Source of the DNA: Mesorhizobium shangrilense
GTDB lineage: Bacteria > Pseudomonadota > Alphaproteobacteria > Rhizobiales > Rhizobiaceae
Direction: 5' to 3'
DNA: 64,000 nucleotides
Assembly (NCBI RefSeq): GCF_040537815.1
Contig: NZ_JBEWSZ010000001.1
Coordinates: 3,968,001 to 4,032,000 of the forward strand
Positions within the stretch are counted from its first letter, which is position 1, and each line of letters starts with the position of its first letter. The notes under the pieces were generated by a model. That model was given only the letters and a program-made list of their open reading frames with translations, ran no database searches and was not told where the DNA came from. Shown one piece after another: positions 16,484 to 25,588 of this stretch. A program made the position numbers and the translations under genes.

Positions 16484-19356
16484 GCGCTTCACGTCTCCCC
16501 TCCGGCGGAAGCGCCATCGACCGTTCCAGCCCGATCCGATTCAGCTTCGACGGCGGCACCGTGCACGGCTTTGCCGGCGACACCATCGCCTCGGCACTGC
16601 TGGCTGGCGATGTCGCTGTGGTCGGACGCAGCTTCAAATATCACAGGCCGCGCGGCATATGGGGCGCCGGCGTCGAGGAACCGAACGCGCTGGTCGATGT
16701 CAGCGGCAACGTAGCCTCGACGCCCAACACGCGCGCCACGACCGAGCCGGCGCATGACGGCCTGGTCGCGCGGAGCGTCAACGCCTCCCCCAACGCGCTG
16801 GCCGACCGCAACGCCTTCCTCGACCGTTTCTCGCGCTTCATTCCGGCGGCGTTCTACTACAAGACCTTCATGTGGCCGGACTGGCACATGTTCGAGCCGC
16901 GCATCCGCGCCATGGCGGGACTGGGCAAGGCGGATGCTGACTGGACATCGCCAGGCCGGGCCGACCAGATCAACGCGCATTGCGATGTGCTGGTGGTGGG
17001 TGCCGGACCTGCCGGACTGGCCGCGGCGAAACTCGCGTCCAGTTCAGGCCTCTCCGTCATGCTGGTCGACGACCAGCGGACGCCTGGCGGATCGCTGGAA
17101 TACCGGGCCGGCGAGATCGATGGCAAGCCGGCCGCTGCCTGGGTCGAAGAGACGGTTCGCGACCTCGTCAATGCCGGCCACCGCGTGCTGCCGGCAACCA
17201 CGGCCTTTGGCATCTACGACCACAATCTGGTCGGGCTGAACCAGCGCCATCCCGACGGGCGCCCGGATACGCTGTGGCGTGTCAGGCCACGCCAGATCGT
17301 GCTGGCGACCGGCGCCATCGAGCGACCGCTGCCCTTCGCCAACAATGATCTGCCGGGCATCATGTCGGCGGATGCGGCGCTCGCCTATCTCAAGCGCCAC
17401 GCCGTGCTTGTCGGCCGCCGCGTCGTCGTCGCCACCAACAATGACAGCGCTTACGAGGTCGCGGGCGCACTGGCTGGTGCCGGCGCTGACGTCACTTTGG
17501 TGGATGTCCGCCGCGATGGAACCCCCGCCATACCCGCCGGCGTGCGGCTGATCGCCGGGCGCAGCGTCACTGCCGCGCGCGGCAGGCTGCGCGTCGAAGG
17601 CGTGGCGCTGGATGACGGCACAAGGCTCGAGGCCGACAGCCTGCTCGTCTCCGGCGGCTGGACGCCGACCATCCATCTCTTCTGCCAGGCCAAGGGCAAG
17701 CTTGCCTGGAGCGATGCGCGCGCGGCCTTCCTGCCGGGCGACCCGGTCGAGGGTGTTGCTGTCGCCGGCGCCGCCGCCGGGGCGGTTTCGCTGACAGAGG
17801 TGTTCGCAAGCGCCGGCAACGCCGTTACATCCCCTAGCCAAGCGACGCCGCCGCGCAGCACCGGACCGGAAGCGACCGGCGGCGTTGTCGCCGCATGGCC
17901 GGTTCCGGGATCGAAGGGGCGCATCTGGATCGACTACCAGAACGATGTGACGGTCAAGGACATCGAGCTCGCAGCGCGGGAAAATTTCGTCTCGGTCGAG
18001 CACCTGAAGCGCTACACCACGCTCGGCATGGCGACCGACCAGGGCAAGACTTCCAATCTGGCCGGCCTGGCTGTCATGGCCGGGATCACCGGACGCAGCA
18101 TACCGGAAGTCGGCACCACCACCTATCGTCCGCCGTTCACGCCCGTGCCGCTCGCCAGTTTTGCCGGCGCGCGATACGGCGAGTTGATGGCACCGGTGCG
18201 CCGGCTGCCCTTGGAAAAAATCCATCGCGCCGACGGCGCCGTCTTCCAGGAATATGGCGGCTGGTTACGCCCGGCCTATTACGGCGGCGGCGATGCGGAA
18301 CGCTCGATCCAGGACGAGGCGCGGCGCGCCCGCCAGTCGGTGGCGCTGTTCGATGGCTCGACGCTCGGCAAGATCGAGGTGATGGGGCCAAAAGCCGCCG
18401 AATTCGTCGACTTCATCTACTACAACACCATGTCGACGCTGAAATCGGGCCGCTGCCGCTACGGTTTCATGCTGTCGGAGAACGGCGTGGTGTTCGACGA
18501 CGGCATTCTGGTGCGCCTGGACGAGCAACGCTTCATCGTGTCGTGCTCGTCCTCGCATGTGACGTCTGTCCATGCGCGGCTGGAGGAATGGCGGCAGGAC
18601 CGGTTCGGCCGCGACGCTGTCTACATCCACAATGCCACGGCCGAGATGGCGACGCTGACCGTTTCAGGACCGAATTCCCGAAAGCTGCTCGAAACGCTGC
18701 AACTGGGGCTTTCACTCGACGATGCCGACCTGCCGCACATGGCGATCGGCCACGGCGTCTGTGCGGGCGATGCCGTCCGCGTCGCCCGAGTCAGCTTCAC
18801 CGGCGACAGGAGCTATGAGATCTCCATCCGCGCCGATCGCGCCGAGCCTTTGTGGCAACGCTTGCGCGAGGCCGGCCAAGCCTTCGACGCCGTGGTGATC
18901 GGCCTGGAGGCGCTGATGATCCTGCGGGCCGAGAAGGGCTATATCGTGATCGGCAAGGACACGGACGGCACCACGCTGCCGCAGGATCTCGGCGTCGAGG
19001 GCCCACGCGCCAAGCGCAAGACCGAATTCGTCGGCCGCCGCTCGCTGTTCACCGAGGAGGCGTCGCGCGACAACCGGATGAGGCTTGTCGGACTGACGGT
19101 GCCATCCGGCGAGGCGCCGCTGCCGACAGGCGCGCATGGGATCGAACGCCGCGACGGCAAGCTTTCGAGCCTTGGTTTTATCACCTCCAGCTACCAGAGC
19201 CCGGCGCTCGGCCGTCCGGTCGCGCTTGGCCTGATCCAACGCGGCGCCGCACGCCACGGCGAGACGATCGAGATCCAGCATCTCGGCAAGGTCAGGCACG
19301 CGACGATCTCCGCGCCCTGCGCTTTCGATCCAGAAGGAGGCCGGCTCGATGCGTAA
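16480..19356 (+). CDS. soxA: sarcosine oxidase subunit alpha
   Basis: A 958-residue subunit of usual length. In order: an N-terminal Fer2-like fold (FSFDGGTVHGFAGDTIASALLAGD, SFKYHRPRGI), an NAD-binding domain (VLVVGAGPAGLAAAKLA, RTPGGSLEY), a small SoxA middle domain and a C-terminal GcvT tetrahydrofolate-binding region (TVSGPNSRKLLETL, SYEISIRAD). It binds NAD and folate, so formaldehyde is captured as 5,10-methylene-THF. The start is GTG 16480, overlapping the soxD stop. Confidence 0.95.
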   Translation: MSASRLPSGGSAIDRSSPIRFSFDGGTVHGFAGDTIASALLAGDVAVVGRSFKYHRPRGIWGAGVEEPNALVDVSGNVASTPNTRATTEPAHDGLVARSVNASPNALADRNAFLDRFSRFIPAAFYYKTFMWPDWHMFEPRIRAMAGLGKADADWTSPGRADQINAHCDVLVVGAGPAGLAAAKLASSSGLSVMLVDDQRTPGGSLEYRAGEIDGKPAAAWVEETVRDLVNAGHRVLPATTAFGIYDHNLVGLNQRHPDGRPDTLWRVRPRQIVLATGAIERPLPFANNDLPGIMSADAALAYLKRHAVLVGRRVVVATNNDSAYEVAGALAGAGADVTLVDVRRDGTPAIPAGVRLIAGRSVTAARGRLRVEGVALDDGTRLEADSLLVSGGWTPTIHLFCQAKGKLAWSDARAAFLPGDPVEGVAVAGAAAGAVSLTEVFASAGNAVTSPSQATPPRSTGPEATGGVVAAWPVPGSKGRIWIDYQNDVTVKDIELAARENFVSVEHLKRYTTLGMATDQGKTSNLAGLAVMAGITGRSIPEVGTTTYRPPFTPVPLASFAGARYGELMAPVRRLPLEKIHRADGAVFQEYGGWLRPAYYGGGDAERSIQDEARRARQSVALFDGSTLGKIEVMGPKAAEFVDFIYYNTMSTLKSGRCRYGFMLSENGVVFDDGILVRLDEQRFIVSCSSSHVTSVHARLEEWRQDRFGRDAVYIHNATAEMATLTVSGPNSRKLLETLQLGLSLDDADLPHMAIGHGVCAGDAVRVARVSFTGDRSYEISIRADRAEPLWQRLREAGQAFDAVVIGLEALMILRAEKGYIVIGKDTDGTTLPQDLGVEGPRAKRKTEFVGRRSLFTEEASRDNRMRLVGLTVPSGEAPLPTGAHGIERRDGKLSSLGFITSSYQSPALGRPVALGLIQRGAARHGETIEIQHLGKVRHATISAPCAFDPEGGRLDA

Positions 19357-19876
19357 TCTCGCCGAAAAATGGTCGAAGGCGCCGGACTGGCAGGACGCCG
19401 TCATTGAAGCGCCAGGGCTCAAGATAGGCTCGGTCTCCGGCCTGCACCAACGCCTGGTCAGCGGCGATCTCGCGGCATGGGCCGCGGCATCCGGCTTCGA
19501 CGGGACGGCTGTCGGCGCGTTCGGCCAAGCGGAGGGCATCCGCTATTCGGTCCGCCTGGCGCGCGACCGCCTGCTTGCCGTATCCACCACTCCCTTGGGC
19601 ATTGCCACGGGATGGCACAGCCAGGGGTTCGCGGTGACAGAGATCAGCGCCGGACTGCACATATTCGACGTGAGTGGCGAGGCGGTCGATGCCTTTGTAG
19701 CGCGCGGAACAACGCTGGATCCCAAGCAGGCCGGCGCCAGCGCCGCACTGTCCTTCGCCGGCATCGACGCCATCGTCTATCGCCATGGGACGACTTTGCG
19801 CATCCATGTCGACCGCGGCCTTGCAGCCTATCTGTGGACCTGGATGGAGAATGCGGCTCGCAACATCAGAGCATAA
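19349..19876 (+). CDS. soxG: sarcosine oxidase subunit gamma
   Basis: A 175-residue SoxG-family protein with the N-terminal block LKIGSVSGLHQRLVSGDL and a C-terminal GcvT-like half (GIDAIVYRHGTTLRIHVDRGLAAYLWTWM). It overlaps soxA by 8 bp and completes the canonical soxBDAG order. It converges on the tetR gene with a 10-bp gap, too short for an independent terminator. No glyA, purU or folD lies next to it, unlike many sox operons. Confidence 0.92.
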   Translation: MRNLAEKWSKAPDWQDAVIEAPGLKIGSVSGLHQRLVSGDLAAWAAASGFDGTAVGAFGQAEGIRYSVRLARDRLLAVSTTPLGIATGWHSQGFAVTEISAGLHIFDVSGEAVDAFVARGTTLDPKQAGASAALSFAGIDAIVYRHGTTLRIHVDRGLAAYLWTWMENAARNIRA

Positions 19877-19886
19877 ACTTAGCCGG

Positions 19887-20603
19887 CTATATCTCGCCAT
19901 TTCGGGCGGCGGCGCGGGCCACGAAGGCGTCGAAATGCTTGATGTCCTCCAGTTCAGGTTCCTGCCCGCTGAAGGCGCGCAGATAGGCCGGAACATGCGA
20001 AAGCCTGGCGTCCATCGGCTCCTGGATGTCGAGCGTGTAGTGGCCGATCTGCATGAAATAGAGCACGCGGGCACGGATCAACGCATTCTCGGCATCGTAT
20101 CCGTACCGGGAATACATGGCGGTGATGGCGTCGACCCGCCTGTTGTCCGCTTCCTCGACAACCGCGCGGACCGCATTCTCGCGACGCGCCCATAATCTCA
20201 CGGCGTTGTCGAGCTTCGGGTCGAAGAGCCTCTCATCCACCCAGCACTCGAAGACATTCAAGATGGCGCGGTTGATCGAAGGCGCCGGCCGCATGGCGCG
20301 CTCGATGATCGGAGCTGTGTAGTTGTTCAGCCAGTTCTGCAGGAGCTGATCGTGAAGGTCCTGGAGACTTTTGAAGAACCAGTAGAAGCTCGACCTGGAG
20401 ACGTTGAGCTTCTTGGCCATGACCTGGATTTTTACCTGGTCTATGCCATCTGTGATCAGCGTTCGTATTGCGAGGTTGAGCCAATCGCTCTTCGTCGTGC
20501 GGATGGCGCGGTCAGATATTGGCGGGTCGGTTAGTTCCGTGAGCGTCGGCGAGTCTTTCAATGCTGGCACGCTTGAACTCCGATTCTTTGTTCTCTGCTT
20601 CAA
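19887..20603 (-). CDS. TetR-family transcriptional regulator
   Basis: A protein of up to 238 residues with a long N-terminal extension (about 40 residues) before the helix-turn-helix DWLNLAIRTLITDGIDQVKIQVMAKKLNVSRSSFYWFF. The C-terminal ligand domain is not recognised. The TTG start at 20603 has no clear ribosome site; GTG 20570 follows CGGAG at good spacing and may be the true start. It sits between the sarcosine oxidase genes and a divergent peptidase operon, and its probable operators are at 12350 and 20793. Ligand unknown; an N-methyl amine or peptide is possible. Confidence 0.8.
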   Translation of the reverse strand: MKQRTKNRSSSVPALKDSPTLTELTDPPISDRAIRTTKSDWLNLAIRTLITDGIDQVKIQVMAKKLNVSRSSFYWFFKSLQDLHDQLLQNWLNNYTAPIIERAMRPAPSINRAILNVFECWVDERLFDPKLDNAVRLWARRENAVRAVVEEADNRRVDAITAMYSRYGYDAENALIRARVLYFMQIGHYTLDIQEPMDARLSHVPAYLRAFSGQEPELEDIKHFDAFVARAAARNGEI

Positions 20604-20932
20604 TATATGAACAACCGCCGGCTCTGGGCAGCCAGTATTTTGTGGTTCCTTGACCGCGCAACGCCCGTCGCCGACGTGCCGAGGATCGCAACGCCAGACC
20701 GGCTGCGATCTCGCGGGGTTTCTTTCACGCGATGCGGCGACAGGCCGTCTTGCCGGCGACCATACAGGTCGGCAAACAACATGTCAGTAAAATGTACATA
20801 TATGTCTAGACACCAATCCCTTTGCCGGTATTATCCCCCGGCCTGACGGCGTCGGCTTTCGAGGAGGGGCGCACGACAGGCTCGCCGCAACCTCATTTTC
20901 GATGCGGGACGTCGGTTGGCGGGGAGGGCCAA
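20604..20932. promoter_or_regulatory. divergent control region, tetR and S9 peptidase operon
   Basis: This stretch of 329 bp holds no supported gene. It contains the dyad at 20793-20812, and a GGGGAGGG ribosome site for the peptidase ATG at 20933. No convincing -35/-10 pair was seen; the AT-rich stretch around the dyad is the most likely promoter site. Confidence 0.4.
20793..20812. promoter_or_regulatory. putative TetR operator, site 2
   Basis: TGTACA, a 4-bp spacer TATA, then the perfect 10-bp palindrome TGTCTAGACA. On the minus strand the 20 bp match site 1 (12346-12365) at 16 positions. It lies between tetR and the peptidase gene, so it could mediate autoregulation and control of the peptide operon. 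Confidence 0.5.
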
Positions 20933-22933
20933 ATGAACAGCGACTTTCGATCGTCGTCCGAATTTGCGAAGGCGTATTCGTTCTACGCCACGCTTCTGGG
21001 GTCGGGCGGCCATGTGTTCCATGCCCGTGCGCTCTGCGGCCACACCGAGGCAGAGCACCTGCATTTCATAGGGCAAAGCTTCGAGACCACGCTTGAGGAC
21101 GGCCCCTCCAGCAGGCTTTATCGCATCGCGCGCGAGGGCGGCGCATTCACGCGCCTGAATGACCGGGAAACGCGACAGATCCGGCTCTCGGCCGACGGCC
21201 GGACGCTGGCGGTGGCCTGCGCGGGTGATGATCCCGCGACCGACCGCATAGAGACATGGTCGGATGAACGCTGCCTGACCGCCCAAACGGTGGCTGGACG
21301 CATCGAACAGATCGACTGGTCGCCGGACGGCACGAAACTGCTGCTGGTGGTCGCCGGAACGGGCGCCGATCTCGCCGGCATCCACGGCGGCTATGCGCAG
21401 AAGGGCAAGGTCGAAACGGCGGCGTGGCTGCCCGAGGTTCGCCTTGGCGAAGGAGAGGATCTGTGGCGCTCCGTCTGGCTGTGGGAGGGCAAAGAAGCGC
21501 CCCGGCTGTTGACCAGGCCTCCCCTGAATGTCTGGGAAGCGAGCTGGTGCGGCACCGGCAGTATTGCCGTGGTGGCGAGCGACCATCACAGCGAAGGCAG
21601 CTGGTACAGTGCCGGCCTGTCGCTTGTGGATATCGCCACGGGCGGCCTAACCAGGATCCATCAGCCGGCCGACCAGTTCGGCTACATCAGGGGCGCGCCG
21701 GACGGACGCCGAGCCGCCTTCATCGAGGCCTTCTGCAGCGACCGGGGCCTGGTCAGCGGCCAGCTTTCGATCCTTGACCTGACGACGGGCGAGATCGAGA
21801 GGCCGGACACGCTTGGCATCGACGTGACCTCGATCGAGTGGCGTTCGGCAACGGTGATACATTTCGCTGGCGCGCGTGGCCATCACACTGCAACCGGCGA
21901 TTATGATCTCGAAAGATCCGCAGCGACGGAAAGCTGGTCGTCGGTCGACCTCACCAACGGCGAATGGGCGCCGTCCTCCTACCCCATCGGCGAGCACGGC
22001 ACCTTGTTTGTCGGCGAGGCCTATGCGCGCGCACCATTCCTGGCTGAGCAGGATGGCGCAACGATCCGCGAGCTGGCATCGCTGGCTGCTGCCGATGCGC
22101 CAGAAACAATGTCGCGCTGTGGCGCGATCGAGCCGTTCAGCTGGATCGCTCCCGACGGCCTGGAGATCCAGGGCTGGGTGGTGCGGCCGCAAGGGGTGAC
22201 GGCGCCGACGCCGCTGCTGGTCGACGTGCATGGCGGGCCGATCTCGGCACACCGCAACCGCTGGCTGGCACGAACCCGCGCAGCGCCCATCCTGGCCAGT
22301 CAGGGCTGGACGATCCTCTTCCCCAACCCAAGGGGAAGCACGGGCCGGGGCGATGCCTTCGCCCGCGCAGTCAAGGGTGACATGGGCGGCGCGGACACGC
22401 AGGACATCATCAGCGGCGTCGACGCCCTGATCGCGAGGGGCTGGGTCGACGCCAAACGCGTCGCCGTCACCGGCACCAGCTATGGCGGCTTCATGTCGGC
22501 ATGGCTGCCATCGCAAAGCCAACGCTTCGCCGCCGCCATACCGATCTCGCCGGTCGGCGACTGGTACAGCCAGCACCGGACGTCGCAGATACCCGAATTC
22601 GACGAGATCATGCTGGAGTCCTCGCCCTGGGCGGCGGACGGCGCCTACTTCTCGCGCAGTCCCGCCTTCTTCAAGCAGATCAGGCCGGTGCCCACTCTCG
22701 TCATGGCCGGCGCCATCGACAAGAGCACGCCGGTCGGCCAGGCCGAGGAATGCCATTTCGCCGCGCTCCGATCCGGAGCGCCGAGCGCGCTCGTCATCTA
22801 CCCCAGGGCCGGACACAGCGTCCGCGGCTATCCCGAATATTTCGACAGTGCCGCCCGCATCCTGTGGTGGCTCGACACATATGTGCATCCAGCCGGTCAG
22901 GCGGATGCCGCTGCCAATGGAGAGGAATCATGA
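20933..22933 (+). CDS. S9 family (prolyl oligopeptidase-type) serine peptidase
   Basis: A 666-residue protein with an N-terminal beta-propeller-like region (repeats such as RLSADGRTLAVAC and WSPDGTKLLLVV) and a C-terminal alpha/beta hydrolase. The nucleophile is Ser516 in GTSYGGFMSAW, the acid is near AGAIDKSTPV and the histidine is in PRAGHSVRGYPEYF. No signal peptide, so it probably cleaves imported short peptides in the cytoplasm. ATG 20933 follows a strong GGGGAGGG site and gives the family-like N terminus. It overlaps the next gene by ATGA, and the peptide ABC transporter follows. Confidence 0.88.
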   Translation: MNSDFRSSSEFAKAYSFYATLLGSGGHVFHARALCGHTEAEHLHFIGQSFETTLEDGPSSRLYRIAREGGAFTRLNDRETRQIRLSADGRTLAVACAGDDPATDRIETWSDERCLTAQTVAGRIEQIDWSPDGTKLLLVVAGTGADLAGIHGGYAQKGKVETAAWLPEVRLGEGEDLWRSVWLWEGKEAPRLLTRPPLNVWEASWCGTGSIAVVASDHHSEGSWYSAGLSLVDIATGGLTRIHQPADQFGYIRGAPDGRRAAFIEAFCSDRGLVSGQLSILDLTTGEIERPDTLGIDVTSIEWRSATVIHFAGARGHHTATGDYDLERSAATESWSSVDLTNGEWAPSSYPIGEHGTLFVGEAYARAPFLAEQDGATIRELASLAAADAPETMSRCGAIEPFSWIAPDGLEIQGWVVRPQGVTAPTPLLVDVHGGPISAHRNRWLARTRAAPILASQGWTILFPNPRGSTGRGDAFARAVKGDMGGADTQDIISGVDALIARGWVDAKRVAVTGTSYGGFMSAWLPSQSQRFAAAIPISPVGDWYSQHRTSQIPEFDEIMLESSPWAADGAYFSRSPAFFKQIRPVPTLVMAGAIDKSTPVGQAEECHFAALRSGAPSALVIYPRAGHSVRGYPEYFDSAARILWWLDTYVHPAGQADAAANGEES

Positions 22934-24207
22934 CTTTGAACGCACAGCCAACCGCCTCAGCCGGCAAACGGATCGTCGTCATCGGTGGCGGCATCATCGG
23001 CTGCTCCACGGCGTTCCATCTGCTGAAATCAGGCGCGCGCGAGGTCACGGTCATTGAGGCCCGCGAACCGGCGGCCGCGACCACAGGTGCCGGCGCGGGA
23101 TTTGTCTCCCACTGGTCGGCCGGCATGTTCCCGCTCGGCGAAGAGGGCCTGAAGCTTCAGCAATACGGGCTCGATTTCTACCGCTCGATCCATGAGATCG
23201 GCGTCGAGATCGGCTATCGTCCGAACGGCACATTGATGATGGCGCTGACGGAGGCCGGCCGTGAGCGCTTCGTGCGCCCGGTGCTGGATTCGCCCTATGC
23301 GCCACCGGAGATGCAGGACCTGACCGCTGCGCAGATCGGCGAAAAGGCCAAGGGGCTGATCGACGCGACCCGGGTCCATTCCGGCGCCTTCAACCCGCAC
23401 GGCATCCAGCTCGATACGAAACTGGCGACCGGCGTGATGGTCGACGAGATCATCACGATGGGAGGCGTGTTCCGCAATGGAACCATGGTCACCGGTATCC
23501 ACGATGCCGGCAGCCATGTGACTGTCGAAACCGACAAGGGCGGTGTCGAGGCCGATGGCGTCGTCATTGCGGCCGGCGCCTGGAACAATGAAGTGCTCAA
23601 GGGGCTGGGCTGGCGCCTGCCGCTGCTCAGGGTGCTGGCCACCCGCATCGTCACCGACGGGCGCGGTCTTCCCTCGACACTACCGACGGTGCAGTGCAGG
23701 GAGTTGCGTCTCTGGCTTCGCGAGAGTTTTGGCGCGGTGATGTGGGGCACGGGCCGGCACTACAAGCCCTACTATGTCAGCGGCGACGCGTGGATCGAGC
23801 CGGGGCAGCCCCGCAATCTCGACCTCATGCAGGCGATGGATGACGACGAACTCGCGCAGTTGCAGAAGATCTTCCCGCCGCTTCGCGGTTCGAAATTGTC
23901 GAGCTGGGCGCAGGGCGTGCCTTGCTATACGCCCGACAGCGGCCTGATCGTGGGCCATGTCCCCGGCACGACCAATGTGGTGGCGGTCGGCGGCGACAAT
24001 GAAACCGGCGTCAGCCACGGACCGGGCCTCGGCCGGCTTTCCGCGGAGCTGATCCTCGGCCAGCGACCCTTCGTCGACACGACGCGCTTTCGTCTCGAGC
24101 GCTTTGCTGTCGATGCCTACCAGACGGAAGCCGAGATCGCCGCGGCCTTGCCCGCATGGGCGTCTGAACATGCCTCAAAGACGCCGTCCGGCGTTGCGGC
24201 ATCCTGA
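22930..24207 (+). CDS. FAD-dependent amino acid oxidoreductase (DadA-like)
   Basis: A 425-residue DAO-family protein with IVVIGGGIIGCSTAFHLLKSGA for FAD binding and a C-terminal GGDNETGVSHGPGLGRLSAELI. Relatives oxidise D-amino acids, glycine or N-methylated amino acids. Its ATG overlaps the peptidase TGA (ATGA). Being in a peptidase and peptide-transport operon, it probably oxidises an amino acid released from the peptide; the substrate cannot be read from the sequence. Confidence 0.85.
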   Translation: MTLNAQPTASAGKRIVVIGGGIIGCSTAFHLLKSGAREVTVIEAREPAAATTGAGAGFVSHWSAGMFPLGEEGLKLQQYGLDFYRSIHEIGVEIGYRPNGTLMMALTEAGRERFVRPVLDSPYAPPEMQDLTAAQIGEKAKGLIDATRVHSGAFNPHGIQLDTKLATGVMVDEIITMGGVFRNGTMVTGIHDAGSHVTVETDKGGVEADGVVIAAGAWNNEVLKGLGWRLPLLRVLATRIVTDGRGLPSTLPTVQCRELRLWLRESFGAVMWGTGRHYKPYYVSGDAWIEPGQPRNLDLMQAMDDDELAQLQKIFPPLRGSKLSSWAQGVPCYTPDSGLIVGHVPGTTNVVAVGGDNETGVSHGPGLGRLSAELILGQRPFVDTTRFRLERFAVDAYQTEAEIAAALPAWASEHASKTPSGVAAS

Positions 24208-24559
24208 TGTTCCAAGACCTGGCCGAAAGCCGCAAAACTGTTCTCTCGGCGGGTCTGGACATAGGTGAACAGCGCCGATACTGTCGGGTCGGAAAGCAAC
24301 AGACTGCTGGGGAATAGATACAACCGGACCCATCACTTGACGGCCATTTGGGCGAAGCCCACCAACCGTCACAGTGACTGTCAGGTCCACCTTCCGTGAG
24401 ATGATTCCGTCCCGATCCGGGTGATCGGCGGGGACGGAATTGGAGGCCGCGCGTGCATTGCTCGCGCTTCCGATCTCACGCAGGAGATCATGAAAGTGCC
24501 GATGTGAGCGCCTTGTCTTCTTGTGGCGAACCTCCGCCCATACAATCGGGGGAATTGCG
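24208..24559. other. intergenic region with two dyads, no gene seen
   Basis: No gene is supported in this 352-bp gap between the oxidase and the ABC permease. It holds GTCAC-A-GTGAC near 24370, a perfect 11-bp dyad, and the longer hairpin listed separately. A promoter for the transporter genes is likely here, but no clear -35/-10 was found. Confidence 0.4.
24404..24440. terminator. long hairpin between oxidase and peptide transporter genes
   Basis: ATTCCGTCCC (24404-24413) pairs perfectly with GGGACGGAAT (24431-24440); inner GATC copies can also pair. No T-run follows, so it may be a transcript-processing, attenuation or protein-binding element instead of a simple terminator. Confidence 0.4.
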
Positions 24560-25588
24560 GTGAATACCGGAGTTGGAGACGGAGGAGCGTCTGCTGTCCG
24601 GCGCCGGACCACCGCTGTCGGATTCCTGAAGGGCCGCTCCCTGTCGGCTCTCATCCTTCGCCGCATCCTCCTCGGCGTCGCGCTGCTTTTCGCGGCATCG
24701 GTGCTGATATTCGGCGGCGTCGAAGCGCTTCCGGGCGACTTCGCCTCGACCTATCTCGGACAGGAGGCAACGCCGCAGGCCGTCAAGAACATACGCGACG
24801 AGCTTGGCCTCGACCGGCCGATGACCGAGCGCTATCTCGGCTGGCTGGGCGGCATCGTCCAGGGCGATTTCGGCACCTCCTGGGCCAACCACAATTCCGT
24901 AGGCCAGCAGATCTGGAAGCGGCTCGGCAATTCGCTGCTTTTGGCCGGCGTTTCGGCGCTGATCTCGATACCACTGGCGCTCGGCCTCGGCATGATCGCG
25001 GTGCTCTACCGCAACCGTATCCCCGACAAGGTCATCAGCATCCTTTCGCTTGCCGCGATTTCGCTGCCGGAGTTCTTCATCGGCTATCTTTTGATCCAGT
25101 TCTTCACCGTGCAGCTCGGCGTCGGCAGTTTTCCCTCGACCGTCTATGACGGCATGAGCCTTGCCGAACGGCTGTCGGCGATCGTGCTGCCGGTGGCGAC
25201 GCTGGTGACCGTGGTGCTGGCGCACATGATGCGCATGACGCGCTCGGCCATCCTCAACGTCATGTCCTCGCCCTATGTGGAGACCGCCGAGCTCAAGGGC
25301 ATTTCGGCGCTGCGCGTCATTGCCGAGCACGCGGCGCCCAACGCGGTCGCGCCTGTCGTCACCGTCATCGCGCTCAACCTCGCCGCCCTGGTCGTCGGCG
25401 TGGTGGTCGTGGAAGTGGTGTTCGTCTACCCCGGCATCGGCCAGTACATGGTCGACGCGGTGACGGTGCGCGACATGCCCGTCGTCCAGGGTTGCGGACT
25501 GATATTCGCCACCCTCTACATCGTCTTGAACATGCTCGCCGACATCGTCTCGATCCTGGCAAATCCGCGCCTGAGGCATCCCAGATGA
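24560..25588 (+). CDS. peptide ABC transporter permease (DppB-like)
   Basis: A 342-residue inner-membrane permease of the BPD_transp_1 family, with about six transmembrane helices and the DppB-type N terminus LILRRILLGVALLFAASVLIF. The EAA-like loop is in VETAELKGISALRVIAEHAAPNA. GTG 24560 follows CGGGGG at good spacing and is preferred over TTG 24521. Its stop overlaps the next gene by ATGA. Together with the following three genes and the solute-binding protein it forms a full peptide importer. Confidence 0.88.
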   Translation: MNTGVGDGGASAVRRRTTAVGFLKGRSLSALILRRILLGVALLFAASVLIFGGVEALPGDFASTYLGQEATPQAVKNIRDELGLDRPMTERYLGWLGGIVQGDFGTSWANHNSVGQQIWKRLGNSLLLAGVSALISIPLALGLGMIAVLYRNRIPDKVISILSLAAISLPEFFIGYLLIQFFTVQLGVGSFPSTVYDGMSLAERLSAIVLPVATLVTVVLAHMMRMTRSAILNVMSSPYVETAELKGISALRVIAEHAAPNAVAPVVTVIALNLAALVVGVVVVEVVFVYPGIGQYMVDAVTVRDMPVVQGCGLIFATLYIVLNMLADIVSILANPRLRHPR

